NCBI GenBank assembly: GCA_963668585.1
Contig: OY764869.1
Location: 1,550,001-1,614,000, forward strand
Direction of reading: 5' to 3'
DNA from: Bin87 sp963668585
Lineage (GTDB): Bacteria; Chloroflexota; Dehalococcoidia; Lucifugimonadales; UBA3495
Length of the DNA: 64,000 nt
Shown here piece by piece: positions 42,473-55,734 of this stretch. The position numbers and the translations under genes are program-made. The notes below the pieces were generated by a model, which was not told where the DNA came from, ran no database searches, and saw only the letters and a program-made list of their open reading frames with translations. How positions within the stretch are numbered: position 1 is the first letter of the stretch; each line of letters starts with the position of its first letter.

Positions 42473-44944
42473 TTACGGCTCTCCGCCCACCGAGGGGTCG
42501 GCCCACTGGACGATTCCCCGGGTTCCAAGCTCCTCGATCTGCTGGTCATCGTACCCGATTTCCCGCAGCAGCGGCCTGGTGTGCTGGCCAATCTGTATGG
42601 ACGTTCGGTAGAGTCCCGGGGTCAGGGACAGTTCGACCAACCCGCCGTAGCGAAGGTACTTTCCGACATACGGATGCTCCACCTCAACGCTCAGGTCGTT
42701 GGCCTTTGCGTGGGGATGCTCCGCGTAGAACTCGCCCTCCACGGATCCGTCGGCGCGGACACAGCCCACGTCCGCCTTGATCAGCAACTCCTCCCATTCG
42801 TCGGCGGTACGCCCGCCAAAGATCGCCGAGATCTCGCCGATCAGGGCGTCGTCGTTGGCCTGACGCGCCTCGGGAGTGGAGAAGCGGCCATCCGTGATGA
42901 AATCGGGTCGCTGCACGGCGTGGCAGAATGCCTCCCACTCGTCCTGGAACAGGCAGCCCAGGAATACCCATCCCGTACGGCATGGGTAGAGGCGGTACAG
43001 GGCGTGCAGGCCGTGAATCTCCTCGTCGGGCATGGTGATGGGAGGGCGGTTCGCGTGGTCGTAATACTCGTCGGCGTTGGTCCAGGCGTTGGCGTTGAGC
43101 ATGGTGAGATGGACTGGCTGGCCCCTGCCGGTCAGGTCTCGCGCCCGGAGGCCCAGCATGATGGCGGTGGCCACGGCGGGAGAGGTGTTCTGGTCCGGCC
43201 CCCAGTTGGACTTCATCAGCCAGCGGGTTGCCTCCACGGTTTCCTCAACATCAAGTTCCTGGTCCGGCGGCGGCGGCATCCCCCGGCCCATCTGTCGCAT
43301 CGCGCCGCCCATGATCGCGCCGGGTATGGGGTGGGCGCCCGGCCGACGCGCGTGTTCGCCGTGTTCACCGTACGTTCCCATCCAGACGTGGATCATGCGG
43401 GGATTGATCTGCCGGCACGTCTCCCAATCCACCTGGAGACGCTCCGGAACGCCCAGGCGGAAGTTGTGCGTGAGCACATCGGCTTTGGCGATGAGTTTGT
43501 GGATGATCTCCTTGCCCTCGGGGGTCTGGAGGTCAACCTGTATGCCCTCCTTGCCGGCGTAGGTCCTGGCATCGGCCATTGCCTGCGAGGTGGAGCGTCG
43601 CCCTTCGTCCAGTCGCCGGTCGGTGGCGTCGATCTTGATGACGCGCGCTCCCAGGTCCGCCAGCAGGGCGGCGCCATAGGGCCCGGCCTGGATGGTCGCC
43701 AAATCCAGTACGGTGACGCCCGACAGGGGATGTGCCACCACATCCGCGCCGCCAGCCTGGGCAGCGCTGCCGTTTGCGCCCGCGGACTGTTGCCCCAGAC
43801 GCGCCAGCACTTCGGCGTTGTGCTGACCCACGTCGGGGGCGGGCCCGCTGGGTTCTCCCGGCGTTTCCTTCAAATCCACCAGCGGCGCCAGGGTGCGCAG
43901 TGGACCCACGCGGGGATCATCGATGGTTACCACCGTGCCGTTGGCGACCACCGCCGGGTGGTCCATGGCCTGCACGCAGTCGCGATACGGCTCGGCGGCG
44001 ATGTTGCCGTCCTCCAGGTAAATCTCCATCCATTCGTCGGAGGTCTTCTCCAACTGCTTGTTCAGTATCTCCCGGCGCAGCAGTTCCCGGTTCTCCTCGT
44101 TGACCGCAGGGACTCTTTCGAACCGTTCGTCCTCGAGCAGTCCCCCGAGACCGATGGCCTTGAGATGTCCCTGGATGTGCGGGACCCTCTGGTTGGCGTG
44201 CTGCAGCCAGGTGCCGTCGCTGGTCCGCACGGGGACGTACCCAATGGAAGACAACCCCCGACCGCCGGGCCTCCGGGGAAACCGGTCCGGGTCCCGCTTC
44301 CGCATCTGCATATTCACCAGCCCGCCGTCTCCCACGTTGTTGTCGTGAGGAGATGCCAGCGCCTGCACGATGCTGGTCTGGACCCATTGCCCGCGCCCGC
44401 ACTGGTCCCGCACGCGCAGGGCGCCAAGGATCCCGCGCACCGCGGCCTGACTGGCGTGCCAACTTCCGGTGTTCACCGCCGAATACACCGGGCCGTCGCG
44501 GTTGGGCTGTCCTTCCAGATTGAGCATCCGGCCGGCCCTGGCCGCAACGATGCCCTCATATCCTCTGGCCCGGCGGAGTGGGCCCTTCTGCCCGAAGCCG
44601 GTTATCGAGCAATACACGAGCCCCGGGTGGAGTTGCGACAGGTCGTCATACGCCAACCCCCAGTCGGCCATGTCCCCGGGGCGGAAGGACTCCACCAGTA
44701 CATCAGCCCTGGCGGCCAACGCGCGGGCTTGTTCGCGACCCTCGGCAGTTTCCAGGTCCAGCGTTATCCCCTGCTTGCCCCGGTTCCACGAAATCCAGGC
44801 CGGCTGAAAACGGAACGGGTCGCCGCCGGGGGGTTCAACCTTGATCACCTCGGCCCCGTAGTCGGCCAACACCAGGGTACAGATGGCCCCAGGCATCCCC
44901 AATGAGAAATCCAGGACGGTTAGGCCGGTACACGGTCCTGCCAT
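42473..44944 (-). CDS. tandem-domain CaiB/BaiF family III CoA-transferase
   Basis: An 823-residue fusion of two family III CoA-transferase domains, each opening with the family strand: GLTVLDFSLGMPGAICTLVLADYGAEVIKVEPPGGD at residue 7, and GVTVLDLATIQAGPYGAALLADLGARVIKID after residue 400. Counting back from T-G-x-G-Q, the second half keeps Asp584 (WGPDQNTSP), while the first half has Ser161 in VNTGSWHAS. Only the C-terminal half should be catalytic, the reverse of the enzyme at 18894. It heads the minus-strand group with the HAD, DUF35 and thiolase-like genes, suggesting CoA activation of the substrate of that group. Confidence 0.88.
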   Translation of the reverse strand: MAGPCTGLTVLDFSLGMPGAICTLVLADYGAEVIKVEPPGGDPFRFQPAWISWNRGKQGITLDLETAEGREQARALAARADVLVESFRPGDMADWGLAYDDLSQLHPGLVYCSITGFGQKGPLRRARGYEGIVAARAGRMLNLEGQPNRDGPVYSAVNTGSWHASQAAVRGILGALRVRDQCGRGQWVQTSIVQALASPHDNNVGDGGLVNMQMRKRDPDRFPRRPGGRGLSSIGYVPVRTSDGTWLQHANQRVPHIQGHLKAIGLGGLLEDERFERVPAVNEENRELLRREILNKQLEKTSDEWMEIYLEDGNIAAEPYRDCVQAMDHPAVVANGTVVTIDDPRVGPLRTLAPLVDLKETPGEPSGPAPDVGQHNAEVLARLGQQSAGANGSAAQAGGADVVAHPLSGVTVLDLATIQAGPYGAALLADLGARVIKIDATDRRLDEGRRSTSQAMADARTYAGKEGIQVDLQTPEGKEIIHKLIAKADVLTHNFRLGVPERLQVDWETCRQINPRMIHVWMGTYGEHGEHARRPGAHPIPGAIMGGAMRQMGRGMPPPPDQELDVEETVEATRWLMKSNWGPDQNTSPAVATAIMLGLRARDLTGRGQPVHLTMLNANAWTNADEYYDHANRPPITMPDEEIHGLHALYRLYPCRTGWVFLGCLFQDEWEAFCHAVQRPDFITDGRFSTPEARQANDDALIGEISAIFGGRTADEWEELLIKADVGCVRADGSVEGEFYAEHPHAKANDLSVEVEHPYVGKYLRYGGLVELSLTPGLYRTSIQIGQHTRPLLREIGYDDQQIEELGTRGIVQWADPSVGGEP

Positions 44945-45407
44945 GGTTCACCTCCCCTGCGGTGGTTCGGGTTACAGTCTGGCCGACCATGGGGCCGGCT
45001 GCTTCGGTTCGCATCAGTGTATCCGGTCGGATCCCGGGGGTATCTGCCTCGGTCTGACCGGTTTGCTGCCAGCCAGGGTGGCTCGCTTGCGAAGCCGAGT
45101 ATGCAACCCACCCAAGATGCGCGTCAACCTTCCGCGCATTGGCCAACAGGGTGTTTCGGTTGTCAATGGCAGAGCAGGCAGTCTGTTCATGGTGAACCCA
45201 CAGAGTCCCGCTCGTGGTGAGCCTGTCGAACCGCGCACGCATCTCCTGTTCTGCGGCCAATGATCGAACGGGCCAAATGGCGGTGTGAGCGGGCGGACAA
45301 GTCCTGTCCCAGCGCATATAATCGGGACCAATCCACTCCGGTTCGATTGGTGTGATAATCAGTCATTGGCCCACCACTTGATCACAATTTACGTAGGAGG
45401 AATTGTT
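44945..45407. other. 463-base divergent intergenic region
   Basis: Lies between the CoA-transferase and the VOC gene. No gene is supported. It contains a degenerate F2 core (GAGCCTGTCGAACCGCGC near 45220) and a TATAAT at 45317-45322 that could be the -10 box for the VOC gene, although no convincing -35 lies 17 bases before it. Confidence 0.4.
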
Positions 45408-45950
45408 ATGGGGATTCAAATCAAGCGAGTTGGACACGTGGGGATTCTGGTTTCCGATTTTGAGAGGTCATTCGAGTTCTACACCCAGGTGCTCGGCTGC
45501 AAGGTTACTTCCCGGCGCCGCCGGCCCGACGGGTCCGAGTCGGCCTTCCTGCGGTTCGACGAGACCCACCACGACTTCGTCATTGCCAGCGCCCCCGAGG
45601 GCGTGGACGTATCGGAGAATGTCCCGGGCCGCGCCCGATTGGTGCAGCAGGTGGCTTTTGAGGTGGAAAACCGCGACGAGTTCATGAGGGCGCTGGCCCA
45701 CATCCACACCCACGGGGCGGAGATTGTCAGCGGCCCGCTGACCCACGGCATTGAGGCCGGCGGAAACCTGGAAGGCAGCGGCAGTCGGTCCTTCTACTTC
45801 CTTGACCCGGACGGCAACCGGCTGGAGATATTCTGCGACGGCATGAAGGTGCCCAACGGTGAGCAGTTCCCACGCGCGGAATACGCCGATGCCATCAGGG
45901 ACTTTATGGACAAGCAGGCCGCGAAGGGGACCGCCGCCGCTGCCGACTGA
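45408..45950 (+). CDS. VOC-superfamily (glyoxalase/dioxygenase-like) protein
   Basis: A 180-residue protein with two beta-alpha-beta-beta-beta modules. The first strand carries a His ligand in KRVGHVGILVSDFERSFEFYTQVLG, and the last a Glu ligand in SFYFLDPDGNRLEIFCDG. The middle ligand position, usually His, appears to be Gln in LVQQVAFEVENRD, so metal binding may be altered. ATG 45408 has a strong AGGAGG upstream. Relatives include extradiol dioxygenases and glyoxalases. The following hairpin at 45992 ends the unit. Confidence 0.8.
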   Translation: MGIQIKRVGHVGILVSDFERSFEFYTQVLGCKVTSRRRRPDGSESAFLRFDETHHDFVIASAPEGVDVSENVPGRARLVQQVAFEVENRDEFMRALAHIHTHGAEIVSGPLTHGIEAGGNLEGSGSRSFYFLDPDGNRLEIFCDGMKVPNGEQFPRAEYADAIRDFMDKQAAKGTAAAAD

Positions 45951-45991
45951 ACTGCGCCGCACAAAAATCCCGGTGATATCGCCGGACAAAT

Positions 45992-46019
45992 CGACGGCGG
46001 GGAATGTTCCCCGCCGTCG
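45992..46019. terminator. bidirectional hairpin terminator
   Basis: CGACGGCGGGGAA and TTCCCCGCCGTCG form a perfect 13-bp stem with TG at the turn. It sits between the convergent VOC and NHL-propeller genes. Confidence 0.7.
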
Positions 46020-46054
46020 TGGTTTGCGCGATTCTTAAGGTCTGATGCCCGGGG

Positions 46055-46933
46055 CTATCCCTGCCGAACGAACTTGTCGATGCCGGTGCCATCGCTGAGG
46101 CCGACATAGATGTCGCCGCGGGAGTCCACCCAACTGCCGTGGCCGGGTCCCCGGCAGTCGAAACGGGCCAGCACGTTCCCCGAACCGTCCAGCACGCTGA
46201 TGCGAGCCGAGGAATCGTTGACGCTGCCTTCGCTGACAACCAGGTTGCCCTCGCTGTCCGCAGAAATGTCCATGGGCCGCTGAATGTCGTCCCAGATGGT
46301 GATGAACTCCCCGTCAAGGTTGAACAACTGCATCCGGTGATTTTCCCGGTCGCACAGGAAGATTGTGTCGTTGTGGATCAGCAGGCTGTGAGGCAGATGG
46401 AAGTGCCCGGGCTCGCTCTTGCCGGGTTGTCCCCAGGACTGTTTGAGCTGACCGTCCCAACTGAACCTGTGGACGCGCGCGTTGCGGTATCCGTCGGACA
46501 CATAGAGGTCTCCCGACGGCGATGGCACCAGTTCGCTGGGGTAGTTGAAGGGGCCGGCGGCGCGGGGGCAGAGGTCGCCCGGATTCTCGCAGCCCGTGTC
46601 GGAGTGGACGCCGTGGCGTCCCAGCATCTGGATGGGCTTGCCGTCGATGGTATAGACCAGGCACACCGAACTGTCGCGGTCGGTCAGGTAAACCGTGTCG
46701 TCCTCTATGAAGATGCCGTGGGCGAAGGAGAACGCGCCGTTCCCCCAGCTATCCAGCAGGTTGCCGTCCCGGTCGAAGATGAGGATGGGTGGGTCCTTGC
46801 GCTGGAAGGCGAATACCCGGTCCTGGGAGTCGGTGGCCACCGCGCTGACCATGGCGAAGGACTCGCCCTCTGGCAGCCTGGCCCAGTTTTCCACCGTCTC
46901 GTAGGTGTACTTGCCGCTTCCTACCGTCGTCAT
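46055..46933 (-). CDS. NHL-repeat six-bladed beta-propeller protein
   Basis: A 292-residue protein of repeated NHL-like blades: DSQDRVFAFQRKDPPILIFDRDGNLLDSWG, IEDDTVYLTDRDSSVCLVYTIDGKPIQMLG, SPSGDLYVSDGYRNARVHRFSWDGQLKQSWG, HNDTIFLCDRENHRMQLFNLDGEFI, and others. The pattern resembles the peptidylamidoglycolate lyase-like propellers. No signal peptide is present. Propellers of this type act as lyases, hydrolases or scaffolds; the activity cannot be assigned. It is convergent with the VOC gene. Confidence 0.8.
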   Translation of the reverse strand: MTTVGSGKYTYETVENWARLPEGESFAMVSAVATDSQDRVFAFQRKDPPILIFDRDGNLLDSWGNGAFSFAHGIFIEDDTVYLTDRDSSVCLVYTIDGKPIQMLGRHGVHSDTGCENPGDLCPRAAGPFNYPSELVPSPSGDLYVSDGYRNARVHRFSWDGQLKQSWGQPGKSEPGHFHLPHSLLIHNDTIFLCDRENHRMQLFNLDGEFITIWDDIQRPMDISADSEGNLVVSEGSVNDSSARISVLDGSGNVLARFDCRGPGHGSWVDSRGDIYVGLSDGTGIDKFVRQG

Positions 46934-47127
46934 GATTCTGGCCTCCTTGTTGCCTCGATGGGATCCTGTTGCTTGTCGCCGCTATTGTAACGCGGAAAAC
47001 GCCCCGCATTTCAGGTGGCGCGTTACATAATCGGCGAACAGTTTCACCGTCACCGTCGTCCATCAGTCATTGGTCAACGAAGGGACTGACCCGTCGACAG
47101 GCCCGGGCGGCACCGCCTGCCCAAGAT

Positions 47128-51633
<4,506 letters not shown>

Positions 51634-51670
51634 GGCCGGATTTTAACACAGCGACGCCATGGCGCATCCC

Positions 51671-52486
51671 CTAACTGTCAGTAATGTCGCCCGTGTTCGC
51701 ATTCTCCGCGCCCGGGCCGGCGTACCGGGCCATGAAGCCCCTGACGGCGTTGAAGTACTCCCGGAACCCCACGTACATCAGGTCGTTGTGCCCCGCGCCC
51801 GGTATGATCTCCAGGTGCTTGTGGGCGGTTTCCAGCTTGTTGAACATATCCACCGCTTCGGCCAGCGGCGCCGATTCATCCCACTGGCCGTGGATCACCA
51901 GCGCGGGAATCTTTATGGAATAGAACCTGGCCTGGTAATCGTCCTCCAGCGCCTGGGCCGCCTCAGCATCCAGCCCCTCGGCAATCCGCCCCAGGTTGGG
52001 CCGCCCGCTCTCGATGATGACGCCGTTGATCCGGTCGGCGGCGTTCACCGCAAGCTCTCCGGCGGAATGACGCCCCATCGACCGGCCCATGACGTACAGC
52101 GGACCCGTGAACCGCAGCGTCCGCATCGTATCCTGCAGCCAGTCCAGCACCCGGTGCGCGTCGGACAATATGGCGTTGAAGCTGGGCGTGCCCGTGGATG
52201 CGCCAAAGCCCCGGTAGTCGGCCACAAAGAAGTTCGCGCCGATTCCGTTGTAGTGCGGCGCGAGTTCGTCGTAACGGACGACGTTCTCGCCCCCACCGTA
52301 GAAAAAGAGAACGGTGGGGTTTTCACGCCCCACCGCGTGGAATCGGCACGACAGCGTTTCGCCGTCGCCGACGGTGATCCCATAGTCCACCGCGCCCGGA
52401 GGTGTCTCGCTCCAGCCTCGCAACGGGTGAAACGAGCGGGCCGAGGTCTCGGGGTTGTCCAGCACGGAGTAATCAACGGCAGTCAT
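51671..52486 (-). CDS. alpha/beta hydrolase
   Basis: A 271-residue cytosolic alpha/beta hydrolase. The nucleophile elbow is G-x-Ser136-x-G in YVMGRSMGRHSAGE, the oxyanion segment FFYGGGENVVRYD, the acid Asp in VIHGQWDESAPL and the His in IPGAGHNDLMYVG. It resembles the BEM46/ABHD13 type of peptidase-like hydrolases. I choose ATG 52486 (GGGGGA upstream) over the ATG ten codons earlier. Substrate unknown. It is transcribed in the same direction as the helicase upstream of its stop, with a 37-base gap. Confidence 0.85.
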   Translation of the reverse strand: MTAVDYSVLDNPETSARSFHPLRGWSETPPGAVDYGITVGDGETLSCRFHAVGRENPTVLFFYGGGENVVRYDELAPHYNGIGANFFVADYRGFGASTGTPSFNAILSDAHRVLDWLQDTMRTLRFTGPLYVMGRSMGRHSAGELAVNAADRINGVIIESGRPNLGRIAEGLDAEAAQALEDDYQARFYSIKIPALVIHGQWDESAPLAEAVDMFNKLETAHKHLEIIPGAGHNDLMYVGFREYFNAVRGFMARYAGPGAENANTGDITDS

Positions 52487-52566
52487 GGCGGTTCCCCCAG
52501 CGGAAGTGGGCCGCATTATACTGTCGTTCGGCTCGGAGAGACAGGGTCAACCCGGTCGCAGTTGGC

Positions 52567-53343
52567 TCAACTCCAGGCCTCGGCCGCTATGGAAATAGCG
52601 TTCAACGCCGCCGGATAGCCCGCGTAGCCTCCGGTCTGGATCAGCACCTCCACAATTTCCTCCTGTGAGAGACCCACCCGAAGGCCGGCCCGCAGCAGGT
52701 TCCGCAACTGGTCATCGGCCTTCAGCGCGGCCAGCGCGGCGATGGCGCACACCACCCTGGATTGCAGGTCCAGACCCGGGCGGAAGAATATCTCTCCAAA
52801 CCCGTACTGGTAGGTGAGCGTCCGCAGGTCCGGCGCCAGGTCCATCACCGCGCTGGCGTAACCCTGCTGCCCCTCCGCGCCGAAAAGCTGGTCCCGAAGT
52901 TGGCGCCCCCGTTCCTCCATCTCCTCCAGGCTGAGTTCGGGAACTTCGGTTTGCGGAGCCTCGATGCCCCGCTCGCGGAAGGCCTCATGCACCAGTTCCA
53001 GCGAGTTCACCGCCGAGGGGAACCCGGCGTAGAGCGAGCAATGAATCGGCACTTCCTGGATCTCCTCCGGCCCCAGCCCCATGTTCAGCGCGCTGTGGAC
53101 GTGGGTCTGGAATTGCGAAAGCCGCTGCAGCGAGGTCAGCACCGACAGGGTCGCCAGCATCCGGTAGCGTATGTCCAGGCCGGGGCGCGACCACACCGCG
53201 CCGAAAATGGACTCTCCGGTGTAGTTTCGCAGCCCGGGGATGCTGGTCGTCGCCCGGGGCCGTTCCCGCACCGGATAGGTTCCGTGTTGCAGCCGTTCCC
53301 GTATCTCGTTGCCCTTGCGCCTGAGTTCTTCGCGCTTGTTCAT
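52567..53343 (-). CDS. carboxymuconolactone-decarboxylase-like two-domain protein
   Basis: A 258-residue protein with two CMD-type helical domains. The first contains HSALNMGLGPEEIQEVPIHCSLYAGFPSAVNSL and the second LRAGLRVGLSQEEIVEVLIQTGGYAGYPAALNAI. Neither has the C-x2-C of AhpD, so it belongs with the gamma-carboxymuconolactone decarboxylase side of the family. ATG 53343 has GGAGACAGG upstream. The 373 bases between this start and the next gene's stop hold nothing I can support. It may isomerise or decarboxylate a lactone intermediate in the surrounding pathways. Confidence 0.8.
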   Translation of the reverse strand: MNKREELRRKGNEIRERLQHGTYPVRERPRATTSIPGLRNYTGESIFGAVWSRPGLDIRYRMLATLSVLTSLQRLSQFQTHVHSALNMGLGPEEIQEVPIHCSLYAGFPSAVNSLELVHEAFRERGIEAPQTEVPELSLEEMEERGRQLRDQLFGAEGQQGYASAVMDLAPDLRTLTYQYGFGEIFFRPGLDLQSRVVCAIAALAALKADDQLRNLLRAGLRVGLSQEEIVEVLIQTGGYAGYPAALNAISIAAEAWS

Positions 53344-53716
53344 TGCCTGTCTCCAGTTCGTGTAGCGAATCGGTCTATCGATAGTTGGCAGTCGGCCGGC
53401 ACAACCCGTCATTCATGCCGGCGAAGGAATCTGCCCCTCATCCGGTTTGCGCCCCGGCGCGTTGGGGATGCCGCGGGTATGCGAAAGTTCCCACGGGATA
53501 CCCACCGGCCCTGCCCGCAGCCCGCATTGTACCTGTACCACACCGGCGCAGACCCGTGCCGCGCGGCCTCCAGCGCCAGCGGAGCAACGGCATGGAGAAG
53601 GCCAGGGCCGTACTCAAACGGACCCTGGCCCACGTCACCCGGCGTTTTCAGGTTCCCTCCCGGCGCCCTCATGGGGAACCGGCCGGGCATTCCTCCGGAC
53701 TCCGACGCCCCTGATG

Positions 53717-54307
53717 CTAATCGGCGCTGATGCCCAACTCCGACTGCAAATCCCGGATGGTTTCGGCGCGGCTGCGGGTGGGGACACGAACCCGCATGCC
53801 TATTGGCTCGTTCTCCACCTCCGGCACAACTTTGATGGCGACGAACACCGGGCCGGTATCCTTCATTATCTGCTCGACATTGGTGGCGAACTCTTCCAGA
53901 TCGTCGAAGCTGTAGGCAGAAGTATAACCGGCTTCCTTGGCCACGCCGGCATAGTTGATGTCCTGCGCGTTGGGAACCGGCTGCCCGCCGGTGGTGGCGT
54001 AGCACTCATTGTCCAACAGGATATGGCAGAAGTTTTCCGGCTTCATGCCGGCGATCGTAGCCAGTATCCCCATGTTCATCAGCAGCGCGCCTTCGGAATC
54101 GAACAGCACCACCTTTTCATCAGGCAGTCCCAGGGCCAGCCCCAGGGCCGCCGAAGTGGTCTGGCCCATTGCGCCCCCCAGGTTCAGGTCCCGGCTCTCG
54201 TCGGTGCTGAATTCCCGCCAGTGACGACCGGAAGTGCCGGTGGGAATCACGATGGCATCGCCCCGGTGCTCCTGGAATACTCGGAATACGTCTGCGGATT
54301 GAATCAT
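53717..54307 (-). CDS. TPP-dependent decarboxylase, cofactor-binding subunit
   Basis: A 196-residue protein matching the C-terminal half of sulfopyruvate/phosphonopyruvate decarboxylases, which binds the pyrophosphate of TPP. GGAMGQTTSAALGLALGLPDEKVVLFDSEGALLMNMG is the cofactor segment; the usual GDG reads DSEG. The Mg-binding Asn is in ILLDNECYATTGG. Together with the upstream gene (54423) it forms a two-gene enzyme like ComDE. ATG 54307 is chosen because the longer frame adds only a basic, non-conserved stretch. It decarboxylates a 2-oxoacid; which one is unknown. Confidence 0.82.
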   Translation of the reverse strand: MIQSADVFRVFQEHRGDAIVIPTGTSGRHWREFSTDESRDLNLGGAMGQTTSAALGLALGLPDEKVVLFDSEGALLMNMGILATIAGMKPENFCHILLDNECYATTGGQPVPNAQDINYAGVAKEAGYTSAYSFDDLEEFATNVEQIMKDTGPVFVAIKVVPEVENEPIGMRVRVPTRSRAETIRDLQSELGISAD

Positions 54308-54422
54308 TCTTTGCCTCCGTTGCGTGGATCTTTCTTGCTCCGTACTCTGCCCCGCCCGAAGAAGACAAACCACACGTGGTCGGGCGCCGATGGGACAATC
54401 ATTTTTGTAGAGGGGTTACCGG

Positions 54423-54941
54423 CTAGCGGTTGAACCCGTGGTATTCGTCGCCCACCAGGATGGCAACCGGCCGCTTGGTGGCCCGGGCTTCCTCGAAGGC
54501 TGTGGTGATGCGCGTACTGTCGGCATCCTGCTCCACCAGGTAGTAGTTGATGCGGAAGGCGTTCAGGAACGGCTCGGTGTAGGTGGCTGCCGAGTCGGTG
54601 ATGACGCCGTGGCGGTTCCAGCCACGATAGCCAACCACCATTACCAGCGGGAACCCGGCGTCCAGAACCATGCCCCGGATGGAGTCTCCCGATTCCATCA
54701 TGCCCGTGTTCTGGATCAGTACCACCGGGGTCTTGCCGGCGACCAGCAACCCCAGGGAGATGGCGAAGGTCTCGCCCTCCCGGGAGGCCGGCACAATTTC
54801 CAGCCAGGGTTCCTCTTTCATCAACTCGTAAAGGTAGTTGGTCTCACTGTCGGGAATCGTCACCACGTGGGTGACGCCGTTCTTCTCGAACTCCTCAATT
54901 AGAGCTTCGGGGCTCAGTACCGCTGCCTGTTGTTGAACCAT
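54423..54941 (-). CDS. TPP-dependent decarboxylase, pyrimidine-binding subunit
   Basis: A 172-residue protein equivalent to the N-terminal half of sulfopyruvate/phosphonopyruvate decarboxylase. It opens LSPEALIEEFEKNGVTHVVTIPDSETNYL and carries the catalytic Glu in PASREGETFAISLGLLVAG (Glu55 or Glu57). The segment IQNTGMMESGDSIRGMVLDAGFPLVMVVGYRGW is typical of ComD-like proteins. ATG 54941 has GAGGAGG upstream. It lies 115 bases before the cofactor-binding subunit gene on the same strand. Both catalytic pieces are present, so the enzyme should work. Confidence 0.82.
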   Translation of the reverse strand: MVQQQAAVLSPEALIEEFEKNGVTHVVTIPDSETNYLYELMKEEPWLEIVPASREGETFAISLGLLVAGKTPVVLIQNTGMMESGDSIRGMVLDAGFPLVMVVGYRGWNRHGVITDSAATYTEPFLNAFRINYYLVEQDADSTRITTAFEEARATKRPVAILVGDEYHGFNR

Positions 54942-55144
54942 GAAAGTCCTCCTCACATACGTTGCAAACTTGGTCATCGCGGTTTCCGCCGCCTGGGCAG
55001 AGACCCGCTGCTGCTATGGGCTCAAACGATTATAGACACCCACACCGAGAGGGTCAATTTTGGATACCGGACGAGATAACGAAGCGCCCTGTCGCCACGC
55101 ATATGATGGCACGATGTTTCTAAAGGGCAACTTCGCTACTCCTG

Positions 55145-55578
55145 TCAATGGCTTCGGGTCTGCCGATGGTAAACGCAAAATAAATGGACCGCCGCGAATA
55201 CGGCAGCTGTGACCAACGCAATCAAAAAGTTGGTCGAAAGTGCCACAAGAGCGTGACCGTAGTGCGCAACAGAACATGGCTCGCTGGGCCGAAGAACAGC
55301 CGGGGAACACACCGACATACTTACCAACACGATGAATGTCCCGCAAAGAGCTGCCGCAACCACTGCAAGATGCGGCAACCTCCTGCTACCATCGCCGTAC
55401 CGGAGTAAAAACCCCCAGCTAAGAATTCCCCCAACAAAAGCAAGTACGGACCCAAGAACCCAGGATCATCATGCGCAGTGTATATGCTAGCAAATGTCAG
55501 GATGCCGACCAGATACAACAAGGGAACGTGCCAGCGCAGGCCAATGAAACGTCTCACGGGTAAACACTCTCGCTCCAT
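55145..55578 (-). pseudogene. four-helix membrane protein split by a frameshift
   Basis: The upstream frame encodes MERECLPVRRFIGLRWHVPLLYLVGILTFASIYTAHDDPGFLGPYLLLLGEFLAGG. In the next frame it continues FLLRYGDGSRRLPHLAVVAAALCGTFIVLVSMSV and ends with STNFLIALVTAAVFAAVHLFCVYHRQTRSH. The shift falls in a homopolymer, five T next to five G on the minus strand near 55405, so a sequencing indel is as likely as true decay. The four hydrophobic segments form a plausible small membrane protein. No family recognised. Base composition is noticeably less GC-rich than the neighbours. Confidence 0.5.
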
Positions 55579-55734
55579 TCGCGTCATTGTTGACCTCATC
55601 AACCCTATCTTGGGGACAGCGTTGCGAAAATTCCTCGTTTCTACACTATCGGTTGACCGCTCATACCCGCAGTGTTAGCGTGCGTTCCATCGACGAAGAC
55701 AATCTTTTTGACCAATCAGGTGGAAGGTTCAGAC

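Noticed and set aside
42317..44905. Long plus-strand open frame opposite the tandem CoA-transferase
   Set aside because: The opposite strand encodes a clear two-domain enzyme with conserved motifs; this frame has none. The same applies to the long frames opposite the genes at 18894 and 55735.
45351..45359. TGTGATAAT as an extended -10 for the VOC gene
   Set aside because: No -35 at proper spacing and a competing TATAAT 37 bases upstream; too weak to list as a promoter.
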